Under the pieces are notes generated by a model that had not been told where the DNA came from, ran no database searches, and saw only the letters and a program-made list of their open reading frames with translations. The translations under genes and the position numbers were made by a program. Positions 32,900-42,883 of a stretch of DNA of 64,000 nt are shown here, in pieces. Source of the stretch: Adiantum capillus-veneris (lineage: Eukaryota; Streptophyta; Polypodiopsida; Polypodiales; Pteridaceae); assembly GCA_014529385.2 (NCBI GenBank), contig CM043971.1:95903882-95967881 (forward strand), given 5' to 3'. Numbering within the stretch: position 1 is the stretch's first letter; every line of letters starts with the position of its first letter.

Positions 32900-33890
32900 A
32901 GTGGAGATAAATATAAAAAATCCCACAAAAAAACCTATTTTTCTTCACAAAAAAAGTCTTTAGTGGCCCCCTTCTTGTTGAATTTTCATAAGACTCCAAA
33001 GATGAGCCCCTCCTTGCATTAGAGCATGGCCTAATTGATTCTTAGGGGTTTGAAAATATGCATGGTTGTGGATTATGCATAAATATAATATATGGATATG
33101 ATGGAAAAAACAGACTAGTATACATAAACAATTCATGGAATCTAGAATAGTGTGGGCTATATATATAAAAATATAGGGAATCAAATGAGGAGGGCTCTCA
33201 TTTGTTTTTATTGATGTATATCTATTTACAAGAGGTAAGAAATAATACCTATAGAAAATAGGAATCTAGTGAAAGGCAATGACTGATGGTGAAAGGTATT
33301 TTTGAGGTTTTTCCTTGGAGTGGCTTCACACCAAAAATAAGAGAAGCTTGCATGAAAATATATCTATATGGAGTAAAGAGTATGTAAAATGGTAAGAAAA
33401 ATTGTGATAATGGTGAGTCAATGTACATAGCATACATAGACAAATAACGCACACTTAGGTAGAAATATTTAAATAAATACCAAAATAATTATGAAAATTC
33501 TTATATTTAGGCCCTATGTACAATGAAATATTTACACACAAATGGGCCATAATAATTTTTATTTTTTTGGCTCAACTAACCCAATGACTAGCTAGCTGAG
33601 AGTTTTAAGGAGATATGGGAAAAGTCCCCTAGCTCACACACGCCTATGTACAAAGGTAGGGATATCCACAATGTTTATGTGATTTTGGTAGGGTGAGGTA
33701 GCTCACTATGGCAATTACGGAAAGCCAAAAAACGGCTATCAGTAGTTCTTTCACACTTGTTGATGCACTTTATGTACTAGGGATCAAAACGAACTTGAAT
33801 GGGGATAAATTTGAATGATTGATGTACATTCCATCCATAATGAGTTGTCAATGCACATAGAAAACAAACAGTTATCAATCAATCATAGTA
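32900..33890. other. Unassigned AT-rich stretch
   Basis: No domain recognised. A 21-bp phrase CTTGAATGGGGATAAATTTGA at about 33793 recurs at 33923 inside the Copia-X RT remnant, so its left part may derive from the same element by local duplication. Confidence 0.45.
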
Positions 33891-33894
33891 CATC

Positions 33895-34465
33895 AATCAT
33901 GGATGGAAGTGTTACCGCTTTCTTGAATGGGGATAAATTTGAGGAAGTATATGTAGTGCATCCTAGTTGTATGTCATGAAAGGACAAGAAGATAAAGTGT
34001 GAAAAAGTAAGAAAGCTTTGTATGGATTGAAGAAGCCTCCTCGGGCCTGGTATGAGGCTGACACTCATTTGGTTAAACAAGGCTTTCGTAACACTCCAAC
34101 TAAAATCACTTTATATGTCAAGCGTGAGGGTGACGTATTCCTCATTGTCATGAGGGTGACGTATTCCTCATTGTCGTTCTATATGTAGATGACTTGTTGA
34201 TTATTGGTCCAAATAAGACACACATTGTTGAATTTAAGGCTGATGTGCATGGCACTTTCAAGATGAAATACTTGGGGCTTTTGCATCATTACTTGGGCAT
34301 ACAGTTTAAGCAGTGTGATGGAGGTATTGCTTTGTGTAACACAAGATACATAGAGACATTACTATGTAACTTTGGACTTGAGGACTACAAACCTATTTCT
34401 CCTCCAATAGAAATAGGTTTCAAATCGAGTGTTCGCCATCACTCCCAAGGGGATTTGCTACCATA
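33895..34465 (+). pseudogene. Copia-X reverse transcriptase fragment
   Basis: Readable motifs are FLNGDKFEEVYVVHP, KALYGLKKPPRAWYEAD, and, after a frameshift, VLYVDDLLIIGPNKTH and MKYLGLLHHYLGIQ. The frameshift is caused by a perfect 26-bp tandem duplication bar one base (34125-34150 and 34151-34176). RNase H is absent; the LTR starts soon after. Confidence 0.85.
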
Positions 34466-34663
34466 AATATATGGTAGTGATGTGTGTGAACTCATTTAGG
34501 ATCGGCGGGACGGTTTTTCTCTCAGTAGGAGGGTTTTTTCTATGTGCCTTGTATATATGCCCTTCATTCTAGGGCTAACTTATCTTTCGATTGTGCACTA
34601 ACTTATCTAGGGCTAGCTTATCTTTTGATTGTGCCTTGTATATATGCCCATCATTCTAGGGCT

Positions 34664-34876
34664 TGTTAGAGTTTTGGCATCTCAAATGAGCTGCCCAATG
34701 TGATCCCATTATTTATTTTGGATTTTAGGTATTGATTGTACATAAGCAACCCTCAACCCCCATAGTATCACATCAATTCATTGCCAAGGTTGGTTGGTTT
34801 AGAAGACTCTCTCTCTCTTTCTCTCTCTTGTGTATTCTCCTCGCTTGTGTGCGCTTCCGCATTGTCGACTTTGACA
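34664..34876 (+). repeat. 5' LTR of TRIM-N
   Basis: It starts TGTTAGAGTTTTGGCATCTC and ends GACTTTGACA, with a short (CT)n run near its end. It matches 36363-36615. Confidence 0.88.
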
Positions 34877-34888
34877 TGGTATCAGAGC

Positions 34889-36362
34889 TTTGTGCTCAGT
34901 CATCACAGGGTGGGAGAGGATCAACAAAGTGAAGAAAAGCTCTTGGAGAAGGAAAGAGCCGGTGAATTACATTCCAGGACGCTAGCGTTTTTTGCTGCAT
35001 TTCAATATGCTGCGATTTTTTCCCATTGTGGAGCTGATGCAAAGGTGGCGTTTTACTCAGTCAGCATCATGAAGCAAGAATCCCAAGGGCCAGCATTTTA
35101 AAACGCTAGGTGGAGGGCAGAGGTTAGAATCCTTTAATCGACATCATTTTAAAACGCTTCAAAAAAAAAGGGAGGATCGGCATCGCTATGAAAGGCAGTT
35201 TAGCAGCCAACATTGGAACACTTTTTCATAGGGAATTTGGAAACACTACAAGGCTGGTCTAGATTGAAAAAGCATGCGTTCTAAAACACTATTGAGTGAA
35301 GCATAAGAACCCTAGGGTTCTGAAACACCACAACAGAGGAGGGCCCGATGAAGGACGAGACTGTTGTAGACGTTTTGAAATGTTGGGTCAAAGACTCCCT
35401 TAGACATTATTTTGAGCTTCTTTGCGGGGACCCTCCAGCAAACCTTTGGCCACCAGGGACCTCGACAAACCAATACCAACGACAGGCTATGGAAAGACTC
35501 GTGGAAAGATCACCAACCGTCACCCAGTTAACAGCCTATGCATCGATGAAGTTCTTAAGGAAACCATCAATTTGTTTGGCTTGAGATTGTGAAGCCAAAA
35601 GCAAATGCACAAGTTCAATAGAGGACAATGGAAAAGGCAGGCTTGACAAGGATGGTAGTACCAATACCGAGTTAGCTACCTTGGTACCCAGGAGGTCCAA
35701 CAACACTCGTTATAAATGTGACACGACGCTTTGTTTGGCTTGGGAGTTTGAAGCCAAAGGCAAAAGAAGGAACTCGCAGATAGACAAAGACAAAGGCAAG
35801 GTGAACAGAGATTACGATAATAAAGATTTGACAGAGGAATCGGCATGGCACACGTGGTGGCGACCACAGTGGCCTCAACAGATTTCTAGTCAAAGGGTAG
35901 TTGGCCGCCACTAGCTTCAGTCGAAGAGAGGCTTGTGAGTGTCAAACAGGGGCAAAAATTGCTCCATATAATTAATTTGGTGTTTGAACCCGTAGGTTGG
36001 AGTTCAAGGCACATGCATATGATAGGAAACCAATCAGACATATCGAAAACACTATGGATGTGTGCACCAATCCATTGTTGTTGGTTATATTTTGGACAGG
36101 ATGTGTTTCAAAGTTCATTGTCTGGAAAGTATTTCGAGCGTGATGTGTTCACAGTTCATGAATGGGGATTTTTGGACGTAGTGTGGTTTACATTTCAATT
36201 TTCTAAAAGGCAAATGATGGTCAAGATGTTCTTCTAAGGTACAAAGTTGGGGGTAGCATAACAGAGGTGAATCTAGTAGATTGATCAACTACTGGAATGT
36301 CATGGTAGCTTCTTCATCGACATGGTCTCACTATTTATGTCCACTATGAGCTGCAGAGAGGG
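34889..36362 (+). other. Non-coding interior of TRIM-N
   Basis: No gag, pol or host protein is recognised. Open frames at 34781-35101, 35348-35584 and 35935-36237 have no known domain. A phrase containing 'gtttggctt' and 'gaagccaaa' occurs twice (35574 and 35734), pointing to an internal duplication. Confidence 0.55.
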
Positions 36363-36615
36363 TATTAGAGTTTTGGCATCTCAAGTGAACTGCCCAATGT
36401 GATCCCATTATTTATTGTGATTTTTAGGTATTTATTTTACTTATTTCTCAAAGTCTGGATAGGGCTATTTATTGAGGTTTCTCTATAAGCAACCATCAGT
36501 CCCCATTGTATTACATCAATTCATTGCCAAGGTTGGTTGGTTCAGAAGATTGACTCTCTCTCTCTCTCTCTCATTCTCCCTGCTTGTTTACACTTCCACA
36601 TCATCGACTTTGATA
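36363..36615 (+). repeat. 3' LTR of TRIM-N
   Basis: It begins TATTAGAGTTTTGGCATCTC (start dinucleotide mutated) and ends GACTTTGATA. It holds about 40 bp absent from the 5' LTR. Confidence 0.86.
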
Positions 36616-36839
36616 GGGCTAACTTATCTTTTGATTGTGCACTAAGCAATATACTCTCTATTGTGTGCCTTGAGCTTCTTCATCTCAAGTTGAGTGTGCA
36701 TCCCTGCAACCCTAATTCCAACATGTGATGCGCGATCTTCTAGGCTCAATTTGCAACTGTAGCATGGCCTGAGGAAATCTATAAACATTCCACCTATGAA
36801 ATTCAAAGAGGTCATTAATTAATGGGGAAGATTCGCCTT

Positions 36840-37200
36840 TTCCCAGATCGAAAAGTTAAACCCTCTCAATTATGCCCGGTTCCTGCGCCCAGCCCCCCAT
36901 CGTCGCCCTTGCCATCGCCGTCACTGGATTATGCTCCTTGGCGTTCCTCGCCATCGCCATGGGCTCCACAGAGCAAGAGGCTGCGAGCTGCCTTTTTCTC
37001 TTCTCGTGTCCTCAGCATGCCTGCACTGCGAGGTCAAACCGTTCAGGAATGCAGAGGAGGAGATGCATGGCGGCATTGCTGCCTCTCTCTAAGAACCAAG
37101 CTAGCGCACCTGCAATTGCACCCACCGCTAGAGCGCATGAAGACAAAAGAGAGAGAGAGAGAGAGAGAGAGGAATTGTACATCCTCTGCGTGCGTTGCAC
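36840..37200 (+). other. GC-richer stretch with a hydrophobic open frame
   Basis: From an ATG at 36872 the frame encodes a strongly hydrophobic segment (IVALAIAVTGLCSLAFLAIA) resembling a membrane anchor, then low-complexity sequence and an (AG)n run. The following residues resemble no family and the frame ends in dipeptide repeats. It could be a relic first exon; it could equally be chance in GC-rich DNA. Confidence 0.2.
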
Positions 37201-37373
37201 CCTGAGGCTACCCATCTATTCTTCTAGCATCCATGGTAGGAAGCCCTCCCCTTGGTCACTGCCCTACTCCACAAACAGACAGCGAGGCTATCGCGACGTT
37301 AAAACTCTCTTTTTCATCTTCTTCTCTTTCTGTCTCTCATTGCATAGCTTTACCTGCACGCAAAAAGAGTCAA

Positions 37374-37377
<4 letters not shown>

Positions 37378-37433
<56 letters not shown>
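37378..37433. repeat. (CT)n microsatellite
   Basis: About 28 CT units. Two shorter (CT)n tracts follow at 37683-37712 and 37759-37795. Confidence 0.98.
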
Positions 37434-37437
<4 letters not shown>

Positions 37438-37679
37438 CTGTGCGCCCGTCGACGCATGGTATCTCCCTCAGTCTCACCTCAGCTCCACGTGCAATCACCC
37501 GTTTTTTTCCTGCTCAAACCCATGATAGAATCTTCGTTGATTCTACCTAATTAGTTCATTCTACCTAATTAGCCTCTTTTCGGAAATTGGTCGGGCCTAC
37601 TGAAATGAAAAGCGTGAAAACCTAATTAATTAGTGTTCCAGATTCCCAAGGGAATCTCTAGGAATTTGGAAGGAAACGG

Positions 37680-37714
<35 letters not shown>

Positions 37715-37754
37715 GAGACCGTCTCTCTCCCTCTATCTGCCCATCCAAGCGCTG

Positions 37755-37799
<45 letters not shown>

Positions 37800-38302
37800 G
37801 CATGCCCATCTCCCTACCCGGCTGTGTAGTATGCCGCTGTCGCCAAATTCTCTCACTACAGTTACCTACCCCTGTGCTTTCCTTTTTGTGCTCTGGGAGC
37901 GTGCCAACTATGCAAATCAAAGAAGGCAGCTGCATCGTCCTGTAGAGTAGCCCTACCGGCAGAGGGCGAGCTCGCAGACTACTGAGGAAGAAATGGGGAG
38001 CCACCCACAGAACGGGTGCCTGGCTTGATCTACAGCTGCGGGATGCCCTCCCACATTATCTCTCTTCCAAGCTTGTCATCGACGGCACTGACCAAAAGAT
38101 GCCATCCACCGTTGCCCTCCTAGTTTACATCCCTTAGCCCTCGTGGCATGTGCCCCTTTTTCCTGCTTAGAGAGAGAAGAAATAGAGTGCTTTCTGCGTG
38201 TGCTTCCAGGTGCGGCTCCACACACAACGTCCTCTGTAGAAAAACCAAAGTGGAATGGCACTTCTAGTCCAATTGGACCTGCCTTGCACATAAATGATAG
38301 GG

Positions 38303-38305
<3 letters not shown>

Positions 38306-38350
<45 letters not shown>
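38306..38350. repeat. (AG)n microsatellite
   Basis: About 22 AG units, on the strand opposite in base content to the (CT)n tracts at 37.4-37.8 kb, so the two groups form a loose inverted pair. Confidence 0.98.
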
Positions 38351-38354
<4 letters not shown>

Positions 38355-38606
38355 CACTGCCCCCCGAGCTTGCCTTGCAAAGGAAAGAGTCTCTGCGCGT
38401 CGGCTCTATAGCTCTTGTCGACCAGACACACTACACCCAAAAAATCTACCTCCTGCTAATTACTTCGAAGGCATGGAAGCATCTGCACTTGATTCCCCTT
38501 AATACACCCAAACCAAAATTGTAGCTAATGTGGGATCCCACCCTCGACTATATATGACACGGGGTCGAACTTATGGGATCTACGGCGGGCGATTTATCGA
38601 CAAGGC

Positions 38607-38612
38607 GGGGGG

Positions 38613-38655
<43 letters not shown>
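38607..38655. repeat. Poly-G tract
   Basis: Six Gs, a C, then about 42 consecutive Gs (38614-38655). The exact length is uncertain, since such tracts are poorly read by sequencers. Confidence 0.9.
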
Positions 38656-38740
38656 CTTTGGGTTGTTGGATCGAGGCAACAGGAGAGGCATGCTTATATA
38701 ATAATGCGGTTACTACCTCTTCAAGCAGGCGCGACAGGTG

Positions 38741-39060
38741 GGTTGGATAGGGAGTCCGAGTATGGAGCGACAAGTGGTGAGGTCGAGTCGCGACGCGTCG
38801 ATGGGGACCTTACTTTTTTGACCTGCAGAGATGGGATCAACGGCGGATTGAATATCCACCGTAGATCCCATGAGTTTCGCCCGTGACGTTTATAGACGAG
38901 GGTTGGATAGGGAGTCCGAGTATGGAGCGACAAGTGGTGAGGTCGAGTCGCGACGCGTCGATGGGGACCTTACTTTTTTGACCTGCAGAGATGGGATCAA
39001 CGGCGGATTGAATATCCACCGTAGATCCCATGAGTTTCGCCCGTGACGTTTATAGATGAG
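38741..39060. repeat. Near-perfect 160-bp tandem duplication
   Basis: Both units start GGTTGGATAGGGAGTCCGAG (38741 and 38901). The only differences seen are at the very end (GACGAG versus GATGAG). Each unit contains GACGCGTCGA and ends with a 40-bp stretch that has an inverted partner at 39282-39321. Confidence 0.95.
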
Positions 39061-39321
39061 GTCGGGCTACCAGCCTATCTCGCACACGGGTGCAGCTCCT
39101 ATGCCAGCTCGTGTTGTCATCTCCGTCACCTGCCAGCCAGGTGCCATCACCTTCTAGCCTATCTTGCTTCCATCTGCAGACCTCACATTCCACCCAGCTA
39201 TCCTTGTCCACGTCAATTGATGCCCCCTCCTTTTCCTTTCCTTTCTTGTTCATCCCCCTTCCCAAGGTGGGATCCCCTATTCTATAAACGTCACTAGCGA
39301 AACTCATGGGATCCACGGTGG
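39016..39321. repeat. Foldback with 40-bp inverted arms
   Basis: Arms at 39016-39055 and 39282-39321 are inverted copies with three mismatches in 40 bp, separated by 226 bp. The left arm also occurs at 38856-38895 in the first tandem unit, and a shorter related stretch is at about 38564-38600. A MITE-like origin is inferred; no target-site duplication was established. Confidence 0.75.
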
Positions 39322-39412
39322 TAGCCCAATTGGTGTAGAGCAAAGGTAGGGCACGTGGCTCAGCCCAAAGGACTGCCTCTAAGCACAAGGTTGGGAGTTC
39401 GACTCCTGGCAT
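39321..39412 (+). repeat. tRNA-derived SINE-like head
   Basis: TAGCCCAATTGG at 39322-39333 fits an RNA polymerase III A box and GTTCGACTCC at 39397-39406 fits a B box. They are about 64 bp apart, wider than in a normal tRNA. TGGCTCAGCCCAAAGG at about 39356 could be an alternative A box at normal spacing. The body beyond is unassigned. Confidence 0.5.
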
Positions 39413-39622
39413 TACAAAAAGTTGAAACGAGCTTCTCACTTTTAGAAAAGGGAAATGAAAGAAAATGGAATCTCGTGAGATTCTCCATAATCAAAAGTGG
39501 AGAAAATGAGCCAGTACATATGGAGTTAATAATTGTCACTTGTAAGTTCATTATGCATCATAGTAATTGTTGTTTTACAACAGAGAAGACACACAGAATT
39601 TCTTTGATATTATAAGATTAGA

Positions 39623-41048
39623 TTGTACATCAGCAAGAAGGGATCCAAACCCAATTATGTGGATGCGGTGGTCCTAGGAACAGCGGGGTCGTCCAAGGGC
39701 CCGCCGTCCGATCAAAGTGGAGTGGGTGCTAAAGAAGACAAGGCACAACAGGGTGATAAGACTGGTGATGGATGCGACCAGAAAGACTTAGCTGGGATGA
39801 ATAAAGACGAATTCAAAGGCCGCAAAGCAAGAATTTAGAAGGAATTGGCGGAGATTCTGAGTGCACTCTCACTAAACAAAAGATCGCTTAAGGAAATGAA
39901 GGCGTCAACTCATGCCAAATTAGGTGACAGGGCTTCTCAAGCTCTCAAAAAAACGCTCCTGCAGAGGATAGAAGTTGAGGATGCGCTTATTGTTGTTGTT
40001 CCACCTTCTCTCAAGAGGCAACTCGTTGAGCTTGCCAAAACTACTTTGGCCTTTGGTTTCAAGGATAGGGTTCCTACCAAAGCGGAACTAACTAATTGGC
40101 TGTATAGATCTCTTGTACTCAATCAAAGTGGATCTGTGGTTAATGTCCAGTACCTTCAAGAAGGGATTTTTCTCAGTTCAATAGCAACGAGGCAATGGTG
40201 GCCAAAGTACTTGCCAAAAGCCCACTGTTTTTCAATTGGTTGTAGGTGTGCGTGCTTCCTTGGGATCCCTCATTTGAATCCTCTCATGCTTTCTAGGATA
40301 TGTGTTCAATGTGAGTGGAATTTGTTAATCTTCCGTTGTGGTTGAGAGGTAAGTTGAAAGACCTGGCAGCTGTACTAGGCACACCACTATTTGTACCATC
40401 AAATAGAGCTGCAGATTTCGCTCCTAATATGGTGTGTATCTGGTGGGATCTCAGAAAACCTCAGCCAACTAATTTTGTAGTAAATGTGGGAGCCGAACTC
40501 AAGGTCATTCCGCTCAACTTTGGTACATTCTTCGGTGCTTTCTTCAAGTGCAACAAATTTGTCCACTTTGCTAGATCGTGCCCAACAAACATGGCCTCGG
40601 CCCTTGGGTCAATAGTTGTTGAAAAAACCGGCTCACAACGTCCCAGATGGATACAGAAACGTCTACTCCTCTAGAGAATGACAATGAAAAGACTAGACAG
40701 GATGAGCAAACTACATCAAATAAGGAAAACCTAGAGAAGTTGGAGAAGCCCTTCAAAGCCGAAAACTGCAATGGTAAGGCCACTTCTACATACCATTTCA
40801 CCGCAGTCACCCAACAAAAAACGATGTCCCTAGTGATGGAGAAGATAGTTCTTTCACCCACATTCAGAAAGAATGAGGAAGGACGACAACAAATTCCCAA
40901 CATCTCATGTAAGCATTTCAAATCCCAAGCGCGAGCGACGGGGCGTATGAAAGAAGGCCTACCTGAATCCTCCAAAACCCCCTTCCTCTATGATAATAAT
41001 TTTAAGGTTCTTCGGGATGCCAACCTCGAAAAAACTCATGGTAACTGA
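39623..41048 (+). pseudogene. LINE ORF1 (DUF4283-like with decayed zinc knuckle)
   Basis: Three overlapping frames make up the ORF. The first (to about 40170) carries TKAELTNWLYRSL and VVNVQYLQEGIFL. After a frameshift the second (40315-40674) carries VEFVNLPLWLRGKLKDLA and GTPLFVPSNRA, the LINE ORF1 nucleic-acid-binding region, and a Cys/His stretch CNKFVHFARSCP that looks like a zinc knuckle with a lost Cys or Gly. The third (to 41048) is a polar tail ending NFKVLRDANLEKT, a common ORF1 C-terminus. A TAG at about 39838 also interrupts it. Confidence 0.75.
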
Positions 41049-41146
41049 GGGGAATGGGAAAGGACCAATGGAGGAGGACATCAAGAAAGAGGGCACAGTA
41101 GGAGAGGTTCTAGAGGTGGAGGAGTTCGTTCCCCTATCTCTCGGTA

Positions 41147-41779
41147 ATGGAGGAGTTGATTATCCAATCATGGAACGTGAAGGGGCTTAAGACCCAGAAG
41201 AAGAGCTCCCTCTTCTGGGAGGAAATTAGAAAAGGTAAAGAAGTCAATTGTTGGAGTATCCAAGAACATCACTTGGATGTCACACAAGCAAAAGAAAACA
41301 AGCACTAGGAAAGAAGCATGTATTTTATGGAGAGGGTGTTGATGAATACAATGGTGTCCTAACGGTTCTGGACAGGGACCTAGAGCCCAACATGGTGTTC
41401 AATCATCCATCTGGGAGAGCTTCGGGAGTAAAGATCAAGTGGGTGGACCAACATATCACCATTGTCAACATATATGGTCCCTGTTTGGCAAAGGAAAGAA
41501 CAAAGCTTTGGGATCACCTGAAAGGAGTTCACGTGGAAGGGGAATGGCTCCTGATGGGAGACTTCAATATGGTGGAGAAGAGAAGTGGGCTTTGATGGAC
41601 TTGTGGGAGGTGGGTCCATGGAATAGCACGCCAGGATTCACGTATACCAGTCTGCAGTATGCTAGCACAACATCTCGATGGATAGATTCTATTGTTCCCA
41701 TCAAGCCAACTGGTTGTCGCCATTGCTTGATATGAAGGTGGTAAATTCACAATGCCTATCGGATCAGCTACCGTTGTTG
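41147..41779 (+). pseudogene. LINE ORF2 apurinic-like endonuclease domain
   Basis: From the ATG at 41147 the frame reads IIQSWNVKGLK (first endonuclease motif) and SIQEHHLD (catalytic Glu segment). After a frameshift near 41250 it continues with VNIYGPCLAKERTKLW and LLMGDFNMVE (the GDFN motif), and after another near 41585 with FTYTSLQYASTTSRWIDS, the conserved DNA-binding loop, and the SDQLP end, where the family has SDHxP. The RT domain is absent. Confidence 0.82.
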
Positions 41780-42801
41780 TGCCATGGCACGTTCATAATG
41801 TGAAATTAAAGTATCTACCTCACTCTTAATGTTTATGATGTGTGGGACCAAATGCTATGATGTACATAGTGTGATATATGCGAAAATAGATGCCACGGTT
41901 GCAGCTCTATATATACCTTGCGGGGACAGCGAGGCCCTCGACGTGGCACTATAGCATGATTTTTTCACATAAATATATGCCTAATTTGCTTTAGGAATGT
42001 ACAAATGTCAAGTGTTTCGAAGCGGCACGCTCGTTTTGCCTAGAAAGTTCAATGCGGGCAATCTTGGCCAAAAATAGCAGGTTTCGTGCGTTGGCGCAAA
42101 AGACGTGTCCAAAGTGCTTACCAAGTGAAAAAATGAGGTTCAACATGAAATTTGAGCCCAATGGGATTTTTCCACAATTTTAGGGATTTTTCCCAGGTCG
42201 TTTGGGCTTTTTACGGACAAAAAGTGACATTTTTTGTCTAAAAATGGCCAAAAATAGCCTTAAAATTTCTCAAAATAGCTTAAAATTCCACATCAACGAC
42301 GCTAGAGTTGTTGCTCAAGCTGTGTGAGAATTTTTAGAGCCAAGAATGAGCTTATTTGGGCACATGAGCAAGGAGATACAGCCATTCCTTTACAGGGTGC
42401 TAGTACCGTCCCGTGCTGCTTCCACTACATGGTTGAGGCTGTGAGGCCTCCAATTAGGGTTTCCCCTCCTCAAATAACTACTTGGGCTTCTCCAATGAAG
42501 TACTGAAGCTTCCATGAAATGGTCACGACGAAGAATCGAAGCGTAAATTTAGGGTTTTTAACAGGTCGAATGAGCACTGCATCTGTGCAATTGGGAGCGA
42601 GGCTACACCTAATCTTCACACACACAAGAGTTTTGAGTTAGTATTGGTTCTTTTTCAAAGTGAATCTTTCATGGCTGTAGTTTTGTTCTTTTTTAGTGTG
42701 TTTTTGGCTTCAAATCGTCTACGCCTTGCTTGATTTTGCTACGAATCCTCACAGTCAGAGGCCCGGCGCTTTCCTGGTCGCACTGCGCACTTCTTGACAC
42801 A
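41780..42801 (+). repeat. Presumed 5' LTR of Gypsy-F
   Basis: The region between the LINE break and the primer site lacks coding motifs and ends TTCTTGACACA just before TTTTTGGTGAACC. No second copy is in the window, so its left border is set only by where LINE homology stops. Confidence 0.5.
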
Positions 42802-42805
42802 TTTT

Positions 42806-42818
42806 TGGTGAACCCGAC
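42806..42818 (+). other. Primer-binding site of Gypsy-F
   Basis: TGGTGAACCCGAC, starting five bases after the presumed LTR end, is a phrase commonly found at this place in plant Gypsy elements. Confidence 0.65.
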
Positions 42819-42883
42819 GCGAAGTAGGCTAGGGTGAGGGTTCAAAAGCTTCATTGAAGGTCTCAAAAGAAAGGTTTAAAGCT

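Larger units (their letters stand above)
29541..32900 (-). mobile_element. Gypsy-E: 5' half of a reverse-strand Ty3/Gypsy element
   Basis: On the reverse strand it has an LTR-like region (right of 32282), a primer-site-like sequence at 32262-32281, two small related ORFs, gag, protease and the start of RT. It ends at about 29541 in the RT N-terminus, abutting Copia-D. The LTR shares a GGCACCACCTAG phrase and flanking bases with Gypsy-G. Confidence 0.75.
34664..36615 (+). mobile_element. TRIM-N: small non-autonomous LTR element nested in the Copia-X LTR
   Basis: This 1.95-kb element has LTRs at 34664-34876 and 36363-36615, a Copia-type primer site TGGTATCAGAGC at 34877-34888 directly after the 5' LTR, a polypurine tract (GCAGAGAGGG) just before the 3' LTR, and a 5-bp target-site duplication GGGCT (34659-34663 and 36616-36620). 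Removing it with one GGGCT rejoins the host LTR. The inner 1.47 kb has no gag or pol. The 3' LTR starts TA rather than TG and is about 40 bp longer than the 5' LTR. Confidence 0.88.
33895..36723 (+). mobile_element. Copia-X: RT remnant and 3' LTR, split by a TRIM-like element
   Basis: Copia RT sequence (33895-34465) runs into an LTR that starts at about 34456 and continues after the nested TRIM from 36621 to about 36723. The LTR is related to that of Copia-X2 at 23647-23869. It contains an internal duplication of a phrase around TATATGCCC..TCATTCTAGGGCT (34545-34575 and 34640-34663). Confidence 0.78.
39600..41779 (+). mobile_element. L1-type LINE fragment: ORF1 and the endonuclease part of ORF2
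   Basis: ORF1 remnants (39623-41048) are followed by the start of ORF2 (from 41147). The reverse transcriptase part is missing because Gypsy-F sequence begins at about 41780. Loss of the 3' end is the reverse of normal LINE 5' truncation and points to disruption after insertion. Confidence 0.8.

Noticed and set aside
36872-37525. A 217-codon membrane protein gene
   Set aside because: Only the first 40 residues look like a membrane segment; the rest is simple sequence and (AG)n/(CT)n repeats, with no supporting splice structure seen.
39316-39412. Functional tRNA gene
   Set aside because: A and B boxes are too far apart and the arms do not pair; a SINE-like origin fits better.
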